This document shows positions 1 to 5,694 of a stretch of DNA of 5,694 nucleotides, piece after piece. Where the stretch lies: positions 1 through 5,694 of the forward strand of contig DOKQ01000153.1 of assembly GCA_003510215.1 (NCBI GenBank), in the 5' to 3' direction. This DNA is from Erysipelotrichaceae bacterium (GTDB lineage: Bacteria; Bacillota_I; Bacilli_A; Erysipelotrichales; Erysipelotrichaceae). The stretch's first letter is position 1. Every line of letters begins with the position of its first letter. The notes beneath the pieces are model-generated. The model was not told where the DNA came from. It made no database searches and worked only from the letters and a program-made list of their open reading frames with translations. Position numbers and translations under genes: made by a program.

Positions 1-1131
1 AATCATTTTGCATATGACGTTGATCTTATTGTGGATGCGATTACACTGACTTCTAATTCAATAACGGATAAGCTTGCACATTTTATTGATGAGCAAGCTA
101 TCGGAAATATTCCAGTGCTAAGCATTCAGTTCCCCTACTCTTTAGATCCAGTTTCAGGCTTAACTCGATTTTCAATAACCCCATCGACCTATACCCTTAT
201 CATTCATCATCTATGTTATGCGCATGTACTGAACGATGGATATGATATGTGTGGAACACGAATTTTTATGACATTAAGTGAGTTGCTTCCTTGGAGTGAA
301 AGTTTGGTCAACTATCTTCCAAAGTCTTCGATGACACTTGATCTTCCACCAAGAAAACATCACAGCCACAAGTACAATTACGGGCATGTATTGATTATCG
401 GTGGTTCACCCACGATGATGGGCAGCGTAGCACTAAGCAGTACGGCCGCCTTGCGAAGCGGATGTGGATTAGTAAGCTTAGCTGTTCATCAAGCCAACTT
501 GCCATATACTCGAGTCTTACCCTATGAAATCATGACTCCGACATATCATGATGAATCTTCATTCAACCAATTACTCGACAAAAAGAGTTCTGTGGCTTTT
601 GGAATGGGACTGTCCAAAGATCCATTACCTTTTGATATGGTGAAAATTCTGCTAAAAAAAGATATTCCTCTAGTGATTGACGCTGATGGGCTCTTTCATA
701 GCAAAAAGACGTTGAAAAAACCTCATCAGAATACTCGGGTAGTTTTGACACCGCATATCAAAGAATTTGCTTCACTTTTAGATCTTACGATCGTCGAGCT
801 TCAACAGGATCTTATAAGATACACACAAGCCTTTGCGAAGGAAACAAGTTCAATCGTATTATTGAAAGGACCTTGCACCGTTGTAGCCTCAGTAGATAAG
901 GTGATCCTCGTTGAGGCGGGTCATCCTGGTCTGGCAAAAGCGGGGAGTGGTGATGTATTATCTGGAGTGATTGCAACATATCTTGCACAAAACACGGATA
1001 TTTACAACGCAACCATACAGGCATTAATTCATATGACACTGGTATCAGAAGCATGTCTTTCCAAATATTCCATTGAGTCTTTGCTAGCTAGCGATGTTAT
1101 TTATCAACTGTCATTACTTATTGATAATTGA
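1..1131 (+). CDS. nnrD: Bifunctional NAD(P)H-hydrate epimerase/dehydratase, 3' part; epimerase half degenerate
   Basis: The reading frame is open from the first base, so the gene is cut by the left edge; 376 codons are visible. The GTG at 31 is not a credible start, having no ribosome site and protein-like sequence upstream. Numbering from base 1, residues about 1-100 resemble the end of a YjeF/NnrE epimerase domain (DLIVDA, then IPVLSI..P.SLD..SG). Residues about 115-375 are a complete NnrD (ribokinase-like carbohydrate kinase) domain: GGS 134-136, PYEIM, FGMGLS, DADG 227-230, LTPH..E 249-255, LKG 288-290 and GSGD 315-318, whose Asp318 is the expected catalytic residue. In this family NnrD dehydrates S-NADHX or S-NADPHX, damaged cofactors, using ADP (ATP in eukaryotes), in the cytoplasm; NnrE interconverts the R and S forms. 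The visible epimerase signatures are lost (see findings). Dehydratase assignment is secure; epimerase activity is doubtful. Confidence 0.93.
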   Translation, partial: NHFAYDVDLIVDAITLTSNSITDKLAHFIDEQAIGNIPVLSIQFPYSLDPVSGLTRFSITPSTYTLIIHHLCYAHVLNDGYDMCGTRIFMTLSELLPWSESLVNYLPKSSMTLDLPPRKHHSHKYNYGHVLIIGGSPTMMGSVALSSTAALRSGCGLVSLAVHQANLPYTRVLPYEIMTPTYHDESSFNQLLDKKSSVAFGMGLSKDPLPFDMVKILLKKDIPLVIDADGLFHSKKTLKKPHQNTRVVLTPHIKEFASLLDLTIVELQQDLIRYTQAFAKETSSIVLLKGPCTVVASVDKVILVEAGHPGLAKAGSGDVLSGVIATYLAQNTDIYNATIQALIHMTLVSEACLSKYSIESLLASDVIYQLSLLIDN

Positions 1132-1190
1132 TATAATTAATATATTATTAAATATTTCTTATTATCATATGAATATAATTTATTTTATTG

Positions 1191-1219
1191 TTGACACGTA
1201 TGCGCTTTGATGTCAAAAT
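1191..1219 (+). promoter_or_regulatory. Sigma-A-type promoter with extended -10 for the ABC transporter pair
   Basis: A perfect -35 TTGACA (1191-1196) is followed by a 17-bp spacer and a -10 CAAAAT (1214-1219, 4 of 6 consensus). TG at 1211-1212 sits one base upstream of the -10 and makes it an extended -10, which can compensate for the weak hexamer. Upstream DNA (1132-1190) is very AT-rich and could act as an UP element. The predicted start near 1226 would give a leader of about 35 nt before the ATG at 1262. This is a sequence-based prediction. It implies the ABC genes can be transcribed separately from the upstream nnrD gene. Confidence 0.7.
1206..1217. repeat. 12-bp palindrome overlapping the -10 region, possible operator
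   Basis: TTTGA (1206-1210), a 2-bp centre TG, and TCAAA (1213-1217) form a perfect inverted repeat across the extended -10. A second perfect dyad shares its right side: TTGACA (1191-1196, the -35) and TGTCAA (1211-1216), separated by 14 bp. A repressor bound here would block polymerase directly. No regulator family is recognised, and part of the symmetry may come simply from TTGACA being a promoter element, so an operator role is inference. Confidence 0.35.
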
Positions 1220-1250
1220 AGTAACGTAGAAAGATAAAAAGATATTATTT

Positions 1251-1257
1251 GAGGTGA
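1251..1257 (+). promoter_or_regulatory. Ribosome binding site fixing the start of the first ABC gene
   Basis: GAGGTGA lies 4 nt before the ATG at 1262, with the AGG core 7-8 nt from it. This normal Shine-Dalgarno placement supports that start, and no better in-frame start exists upstream within the AT-rich leader. Confidence 0.75.
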
Positions 1258-1261
1258 AGTC

Positions 1262-2869
1262 ATGACTATTCTTGAATTATTAAGGAAGAATCGGCGTCAG
1301 TTTACCAAGTATATGATCGGTGCTCTGATGACGACCATTTCCGGACTATTCTCCACACTCGCCCTCTCAAATGCATTTGGAATCATCGAAGAGACCAGTC
1401 AGGAAGGTATTTATCGTCGGATTGCCTTCGTTGTGTTCTTTGCATTTACACCTATTTTTACTCAACTGATCTCACGTTTATTACGGATTGGATTTATGCG
1501 TGACATTCTGATTCAGGTGCGTACATTAGCTTATGAAAAAATGATGAAGCATACTTACGAAAGTTTTAAGAAAACACCGAAGGAAAACTTTATGTCCATG
1601 CTTGTTTCAGACATCAACTTATTTGAAAAGGATTTTTTCCTTTCTCTTTTAAATATTGTGTACTGTTTTGGCAGCTTCACTCTTGGAAGTATTCTGCTAT
1701 TTTTCATCTCTCCTCTCATTGCGGTTTCGACATTAATTGTAACTACTCTATTGTATTTAATTACTAAATACTTTGAACCGATTGCCCGCAAAACCAAAAA
1801 GGAAACACAAGAGGCCAATGCCAATTACAATGTGGAACTCACAAACATTCTTAATGGGATGGAAGTTATTAAGTTATATCATGTGGAAGAAAATTTCAAA
1901 CGTCCGTTTGAATCCATTGTCATTACATTGGAGCAAATCAAACGCAAAGCATTTCGGATTGACGAATTCCAATCCAACCTGAATCATTGGATTGCGGGTT
2001 CATATCAGACCGCCATTTACATCTATGCTACGTATCTATACGTTCAAGATCAACTGACACTAACTTACCTGATTCTGGTCTTCAACCTGATTGGTCACCT
2101 TGTCTGGAGTATGATTAGTGGTTTCAATTTTATCAATCGTTTTAAAACATCAATCGATATTTTCAATCGAATTACCCGTACTGACACCATTAACTATGGC
2201 CAAAAGCCTATGAGTTTCAATCTTGGGTTCAAGCTCGATCAGCTGTCGTTTAGTTATGGTGATAAAGAAATCCTTAAAAATCTAAACTTATGGGTGAAAC
2301 CTAAGGAAAAAGTATTGATTACTGGACCTTCAGGTGCCGGGAAAACAACGTTACTTAACTGTTTGGCACAAAATTTAACGAGTTATCAGGGTAGTATATG
2401 GGTGGATCAGGATGAACTGAAAGAAGTGAATCCAGACAGTTTCCTTAAGCACTGTGGCTACATTCGTCAGAATCACTTTTTATTCAACGATACGATTCGT
2501 AATAATATCCTATTAACCTCTCCTTACGATGAAGCTAAGTTTATCAAGGTATTGAAGGATGTGGATTTATACGACTGGGTGATGACTTTGGATGATAAGG
2601 AACATCATCTTCTTGAACAGGACGGGACGAACATATCTGGAGGGCAGCGTCAGCGAATGAGTATTGCCCGCGAGTTGTATCATGATCGCAGTGTATTGTT
2701 TGTGGATGAGCCGTCCGCAAGTCTGGATGATCAGACATCACAGCACCTTTACGACACCTTACTGAGTTTAGACAAAACATTAATTGTAGTGTCACATCGC
2801 CATTTGGATTATCTGTCACGTCATTTTGATCAGACCATCGAGTTGGCACCTATGGGAGAATCTGTATGA
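1262..2869 (+). CDS. ABC exporter half-transporter, permease fused to ATPase (first subunit)
   Basis: A 535-aa fused membrane and ATPase protein of the type IV (exporter) fold. Roughly six membrane segments are visible (about 16-42, 54-76, 128-149, 151-170, 244-263, 267-290). The nucleotide-binding domain has a full motif set: A-loop Tyr332, Walker A GPSGAGKTT 355-363 (Lys361), Q-loop Gln403, signature NISGGQ 457-462, Walker B with Asp482 and catalytic Glu483, D-loop SASLD 485-489, and H-loop His512. It should be a competent ATPase in the cell membrane. It is slightly shorter than usual for the family (about 570-600 aa). The stop overlaps the next gene's start as ATGA, and the neighbour is a paralogue, so a heterodimer is likely. 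Both have an aromatic A-loop at residue 332, and both carry LLNIV near 130 and a related LNG..IIK-type stretch near 200. Substrate cannot be told from sequence; a CydDC-like, drug or peptide exporter are all possible. Confidence 0.92.
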   Translation: MTILELLRKNRRQFTKYMIGALMTTISGLFSTLALSNAFGIIEETSQEGIYRRIAFVVFFAFTPIFTQLISRLLRIGFMRDILIQVRTLAYEKMMKHTYESFKKTPKENFMSMLVSDINLFEKDFFLSLLNIVYCFGSFTLGSILLFFISPLIAVSTLIVTTLLYLITKYFEPIARKTKKETQEANANYNVELTNILNGMEVIKLYHVEENFKRPFESIVITLEQIKRKAFRIDEFQSNLNHWIAGSYQTAIYIYATYLYVQDQLTLTYLILVFNLIGHLVWSMISGFNFINRFKTSIDIFNRITRTDTINYGQKPMSFNLGFKLDQLSFSYGDKEILKNLNLWVKPKEKVLITGPSGAGKTTLLNCLAQNLTSYQGSIWVDQDELKEVNPDSFLKHCGYIRQNHFLFNDTIRNNILLTSPYDEAKFIKVLKDVDLYDWVMTLDDKEHHLLEQDGTNISGGQRQRMSIARELYHDRSVLFVDEPSASLDDQTSQHLYDTLLSLDKTLIVVSHRHLDYLSRHFDQTIELAPMGESV

Positions 2870-4506
2870 GAAAAGTAAAATTAGGTCATAAACCCTGGTT
2901 GCTCATCAATGTGCTTCACATGGCAACCTTTGTGAGTCTCAATGGATACAATATTTATTTAATTCGTGAGCTGACCAATTACGGATTAGAGAAGCAACTA
3001 GATAAAATGCTTGAAACTGCCTTCGTCATGCTTGGCATTCTGGTGATTATGTTACTGCTTGACACTCTTGGAACATTTTTGAAGTCAGCCTATATTGAGA
3101 AGAGTCTTACTCTGATGAAAACGCGATACATTCATGGGTTGATGAATCAGGATATCACCCAGCTTCAAAAGGAGAAGTGCAACGAATATCGCTCTAACTT
3201 AACGAATGATTTTGATCGCTATGAAGATAAGTATTTAAAGAACTTACTAAACATTGTTCATATGTCGTTACAATTTGTCATGGCTGTCATCATTGTTTCT
3301 ACCGTCAGTTTTTATCTGGTTTATGTTGTTATTGGATTGTTAGTTATATTTATCTTTCTGACAAGTAAAACAAACAAACCAGTTCAGAAATCAGAGGCAA
3401 AAAAATCAGCTTCTTTGCAAAAATATACCGATTATGTTCAGGAAACACTGAACGGCTTCGATATTATCAAACAACATCAGCTCATGGACAAGCGCCATCA
3501 ACAGTTTGTGGAACATGCTACGAAGGTCCAAAAAGATAACTACCTCGTGGATATCAAATCCACTCAGGTTGATTCTTTCAATAACTTTGTTCAAACCCTG
3601 GTCTTGTTTTCACTGGTTGTTGGTGGGGTGTTGGTTGCCAAGAGTTCAGAATTGGGACTTGGAAGTCTGATTATGGTCGTCTCCAGTTTCGGTAACGTCA
3701 TGTGGCCTTTACAACGATTTACCCCAGTCATTACCCAAATGAAGGGAATTGTCAAAGTACTGGATGAGTTCGATAAGAATCTGACTCGTCCCGTGATTAA
3801 TCGTTCCATTCAAGCCAATCAGTTTGGTACTCTAAGTTTTAATGATTGCCATCTGGGCTATGAAGATGAAGAACGTCACATCCTCAACCATGTCCATTTG
3901 GATGTGAAGGGAAACGAGAAAGTATTGATTGTTGGTCGTAGTGGTGCCGGTAAATCTACCATTCTTAAAACCATTCGTCAATCCATTAAGCCCAAAGAAG
4001 GCCTCGTCACGTTGGATCATCACGACATCTTCGAGATTGTCCCTATTGATTACTATTCATTATTTACTACAGTAGATCAAATCGGGTTTATCTTCAACGG
4101 TTCTGTCAAGGACAATCTAACCTTGTATCAGCCAATTGAAGATTATCGCATTAAGGATTCTATGAAATCCGTTGGCTTATCTTCCCTGGAGTTGGATGAG
4201 CACCTTCGTAACAATGGTTCCAATGTATCTGGTGGACAACGTGCCCGACTGATGCTGGCGCGTGCCCTCTGCCTTGAATCTGAGGTGATTCTCTGTGATG
4301 AAATCTTCTCCAGTCTGGAACACTCAATTGCGATGGACATCGAAAGAGATATCCTTAATCTGGAAAAGACCATTATCAATGTCAGTCACATTATCTTTAA
4401 GGAACACTTGCACCTATATGATAAAATCTATATTGTAGAAAATCATACCGTCCGACTCTCAACTAATTTGGATGAAGTGTGGGAACGTATGGTACTATCA
4501 TCGTAA
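2866..4506 (+). CDS. ABC exporter half-transporter, permease fused to ATPase (second subunit, unusual Walker B/D-loop)
   Basis: A 546-aa partner of the preceding gene with the same plan: membrane segments at about 10-33, 52-72, 128-150, 151-167, 240-259 and 264-285, then an ATPase domain. Motifs: A-loop Tyr332, Walker A GRSGAGKST 357-365 (Lys363), Q-loop Gln405 in a VDQ context, signature NVSGGQ 453-458, Asp478-Glu479 of Walker B, and His508 in the H-loop. Two positions are odd: the usual DEP is DEI (Ile480), and the D-loop SALD is SSLE (Glu485 for Asp). The start ATG overlaps the previous stop by 4 nt, and GGGAG at 2854-2858 serves as ribosome site, so translation of the pair is probably coupled. 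Coupling suggests fixed stoichiometry, as in heterodimeric exporters. Substrate is unknown. A terminator hairpin follows 13 bp after the stop. Confidence 0.91.
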   Translation: MRKVKLGHKPWLLINVLHMATFVSLNGYNIYLIRELTNYGLEKQLDKMLETAFVMLGILVIMLLLDTLGTFLKSAYIEKSLTLMKTRYIHGLMNQDITQLQKEKCNEYRSNLTNDFDRYEDKYLKNLLNIVHMSLQFVMAVIIVSTVSFYLVYVVIGLLVIFIFLTSKTNKPVQKSEAKKSASLQKYTDYVQETLNGFDIIKQHQLMDKRHQQFVEHATKVQKDNYLVDIKSTQVDSFNNFVQTLVLFSLVVGGVLVAKSSELGLGSLIMVVSSFGNVMWPLQRFTPVITQMKGIVKVLDEFDKNLTRPVINRSIQANQFGTLSFNDCHLGYEDEERHILNHVHLDVKGNEKVLIVGRSGAGKSTILKTIRQSIKPKEGLVTLDHHDIFEIVPIDYYSLFTTVDQIGFIFNGSVKDNLTLYQPIEDYRIKDSMKSVGLSSLELDEHLRNNGSNVSGGQRARLMLARALCLESEVILCDEIFSSLEHSIAMDIERDILNLEKTIINVSHIIFKEHLHLYDKIYIVENHTVRLSTNLDEVWERMVLSS

Positions 4507-4519
4507 AACAGGATTAAAA

Positions 4520-4551
4520 AAGCATAGCACCCACAATTGGAGGCTATGCTT
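4520..4551. terminator. Bidirectional intrinsic terminator between convergent operons
   Basis: A perfect 9-bp stem, AAGCATAGC (4520-4528) and GCTATGCTT (4543-4551), encloses a 14-nt loop in which CCA (4531-4533) and TGG (4538-4540) can add a small inner stem. On the plus strand it is followed by a T-rich tract (TCTTTATTTAT); on the minus strand by TTTTTTAATCC. The hairpin starts 13 bp after the second ABC gene and 6 bp after the DUF4256 gene, so it can end both transcripts. Confidence 0.85.
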
Positions 4552-4557
4552 CTTTAT

Positions 4558-5121
4558 TTATAGTTTAATAAAACCTCTGAAACCTCTAACTCCATAATAT
4601 GAATCAGCTCCGTTGTGATAAATAAATACTGTATCATAGCGCCGATCCCCAAATAAAGCACCACCCAGTCCACGGATTTTCTGTGGTGTAAGTAGCCAGC
4701 TGGAAGTTTTTAAATCAAAGGGTTCAATATTCTGTAACTGATGATACATATCAACGGTAAGCATGTTTATACCCATCGTCTCAGCCATGTTCATCGCACT
4801 GTCTTCCGGTGGGAATTTTTTGCGGGCTAATAAAGCTTTATGGTCATAACAGATGTTTCTTCTTTTAACCGGCGTTTCTTTCGAGCAGTCACAGTAGATG
4901 ATTTCATCACTCGATAGATCCAGTTGAATCACATCGGGTTCACCACCTGTATTTTCCATTAAATAGAGAGTTTCAAGTAATGCTTCGTTGCTTTTTAGCT
5001 TTTTCTCGATATCCTCCCACACGACCGACTCATGACGATACATATGTTTTTCAAATCGTTGCTGTAACGTGGACAAAAGTTCTTGACTCATTTGCTCGTC
5101 CAATTTTTGATGTTCAACCAT
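4558..5121 (-). CDS. DUF4256 family protein, function unknown
   Basis: A 187-aa soluble protein with no signal peptide or membrane segment. It matches what I know of DUF4256: a helical N-terminus with RFEKHMYRH, then GGEPDV (59-64), YCDCSKETP (76-84), CYD (91-93), FDLKTSSW (135-142), LGGALFGDRRY (152-162) and a C-terminal YHNGADSYYG.RGFRG (168-183). The length looks full for the family. The start is fixed by a strong AAGGAGG (5128-5134) 6 nt upstream of the ATG. It is the last gene of a minus-strand unit, 17 bp after the helix-hairpin-helix gene, and ends just before the shared terminator. The family has no established role that I know of. The many invariant polar and aromatic residues suggest an enzyme or nucleic-acid-binding protein, but that is inference. 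Confidence 0.88.
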   Translation of the reverse strand: MVEHQKLDEQMSQELLSTLQQRFEKHMYRHESVVWEDIEKKLKSNEALLETLYLMENTGGEPDVIQLDLSSDEIIYCDCSKETPVKRRNICYDHKALLARKKFPPEDSAMNMAETMGINMLTVDMYHQLQNIEPFDLKTSSWLLTPQKIRGLGGALFGDRRYDTVFIYHNGADSYYGVRGFRGFIKL

Positions 5122-5127
5122 GATCTT

Positions 5128-5134
5128 CCTCCTT
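5128..5134 (-). promoter_or_regulatory. Strong ribosome binding site of the DUF4256 gene
   Basis: Read on the minus strand this is AAGGAGG, a near-perfect match to the 16S anti-Shine-Dalgarno sequence, 6 nt from the ATG. It gives the last gene of the unit its own efficient initiation, whereas the gene before it relies on a start that overlaps the preceding stop. Confidence 0.8.
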
Positions 5135-5139
5135 TTTGA

Positions 5140-5352
5140 TTATCGTTTTGGCAAAGTCATATGTTGATTTGCAAGATGGTCTTTGATGATGCGAATCGCT
5201 TTAGGACCTACTCCATGCAAGCCAAGCAGTTCTTCTTCATTGTGTTTAACAATGTCTTCCAATGTAAAAATCCCTACAAGGGCAAGTGCATCCTTAGCTG
5301 GCTGACCCATTGGTAAGTCCTTAAGTTGAATTTCTGATAGTGGTTTTTTCAT
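5140..5352 (-). CDS. Small helix-hairpin-helix protein resembling the RNA polymerase alpha C-terminal domain
   Basis: A 70-aa basic-ended protein consisting of little more than one helix-hairpin-helix fold. LPMGQPAKDALALVGI (13-28), FTLEDI (29-34) and the hairpin LHGVGPKAIRII (45-56) follow the layout of the alpha subunit C-terminal domain (short helix, 'gI.TleDl', 'eLl...gvG.ka...Ik'). It lacks the rest of RpoA, so it is not the polymerase subunit. This fold usually binds the DNA backbone without sequence specificity, and sometimes proteins. The start ATG overlaps the DUF2200 stop as ATGA, and GAGGAAA (5361-5367) lies 8 nt upstream, so translation is probably coupled. Similar stand-alone small proteins occur in Bacillota; their role is not known to me. 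Confidence 0.85.
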   Translation of the reverse strand: MKKPLSEIQLKDLPMGQPAKDALALVGIFTLEDIVKHNEEELLGLHGVGPKAIRIIKDHLANQHMTLPKR

Positions 5353-5694
5353 ACAATAGCTTTCCTCAGAATTTTCTCGATGGACTTCCCCTTGGCAAGC
5401 TCATCAATCAGTTTGTCCAGGTATCGTATCTTTTGCATGAGGGGATCCTCGATTTCTTCGACGCGATAGCCACAGATGACTCCTTTAATCAAGTGGACAT
5501 TGGGATTCAGTTGTGGTGCTTCGTCAAAAAAGGTTTGCATATCTATGTCATTATCAATGATTTCCTTGAGTGACTCCTCTGTATATCCTGTAAGCCAGAA
5601 AATGATTTGATCGACTTCTTCCTTGCTTCTACCTTTTCTTTCAACCTTTTGGATATATAGCGGGTAAATACGGCTAAATGCCATATGGAATATT
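5349..5694 (-). CDS. DUF2200 family protein, 5' end probably outside the window
   Basis: The visible protein matches DUF2200 along its length: YPLYIQKVERKGR (7-19), WLTGY (30-34), FFDEAPQLNP (52-61), GVICG (68-72) and RVEEIEDPLMQKIRYLDKLI (74-93), with residues numbered from the ATG at 5684. It is soluble and mixed alpha/beta by eye, and the family has no established function. That ATG has no ribosome site, and the frame stays open to the window edge, reading I-F-H before the Met. Family members as I recall them carry a short N-terminal stretch of the type R-I-Y-x-M here, so I treat the gene as partial, missing only a few residues. It heads the visible minus-strand unit, so the promoter should lie beyond the right edge. 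Confidence 0.87.
   Translation of the reverse strand, partial: IFHMAFSRIYPLYIQKVERKGRSKEEVDQIIFWLTGYTEESLKEIIDNDIDMQTFFDEAPQLNPNVHLIKGVICGYRVEEIEDPLMQKIRYLDKLIDELAKGKSIEKILRKAIV

Noticed and set aside
31..33. GTG at 31 as the start of the dehydratase gene
   Set aside because: No Shine-Dalgarno sequence precedes it, and the frame upstream (A-Y-D-V-D-L-I) continues the epimerase-like domain, so the gene begins left of the window.
1137..1151. Perfect inverted repeat TTAATA-TAT-TATTAA just after the nnrD stop, as a terminator
   Set aside because: The stem is only 6 bp, all A-T, with a 3-nt loop and no real T tract; such symmetry is expected by chance in DNA this AT-rich. Read-through from nnrD into the ABC genes therefore cannot be excluded.
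2544..2849. 101-codon open frame on the minus strand inside the first ABC gene
   Set aside because: It lies wholly opposite the ATPase domain with its conserved motifs, has no ribosome site or family resemblance, and is a shadow of the real gene. The other antisense frames at 563-1054, 1555-1824 and 3406-4379 are rejected likewise.
1262..4506. Assignment of the ABC pair as CydD/CydC
   Set aside because: The two-gene half-exporter layout fits, but the proteins are shorter, no cytochrome bd genes are in view, and no CydDC-specific feature can be recognised, so no gene symbols are given.
5340..5573. 77-codon plus-strand open frame opposite the DUF2200 gene
   Set aside because: The opposite strand matches a known family throughout; the plus-strand frame shows no recognisable domain and no ribosome site.

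Overview
The window reads as ordinary chromosomal DNA from a low-GC Gram-positive bacterium (Bacillota). Erysipelotrichia or a nearby lineage is a weak guess from overall style only. Evidence for Bacillota is the moderately AT-rich coding sequence, very AT-rich intergenic DNA, strong purine-rich Shine-Dalgarno sites (for example AAGGAGG), and TGA used as a normal stop, which excludes the mycoplasma genetic code. There are no RNA genes, mobile elements, CRISPR arrays or phage genes.

Layout. (1) Positions 1-1131, plus strand: the 3' part of a fused NAD(P)HX-repair gene. It has the tail of an NnrE (epimerase) domain followed by a complete NnrD (ADP-dependent dehydratase) domain. NnrD motifs are intact, but the visible part of the epimerase domain has lost its family signature motifs. 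(2) 1132-1261: an AT-rich spacer with a good sigma-A-type promoter (TTGACA, 17-bp spacer, extended -10) that overlaps two inverted repeats. (3) 1262-4506, plus strand: two half-size ABC exporters (535 and 546 aa) overlapping by ATGA. They are diverged paralogues and probably form a heterodimer; substrate unknown. (4) 4507-4557: a hairpin that can terminate transcription from both sides. (5) 4558-5694, minus strand: a tight three-gene unit, read right to left. It contains a DUF2200 protein (5' end probably outside the window), a 70-aa helix-hairpin-helix protein resembling the RNA polymerase alpha C-terminal domain, and a DUF4256 protein. The first two overlap by ATGA and the third follows after 17 bp.

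How they work together. The ABC pair is probably one transcript from its own promoter ending at the shared terminator. The minus-strand trio is an independent operon converging on the same terminator, with its promoter beyond the right edge. The NnrD gene has no visible functional link to the transporters. I see no convincing new system. The points most worth following are the decayed epimerase half, the unusual nucleotide-binding motifs of the second ABC protein, and the compact trio of uncharacterised genes.
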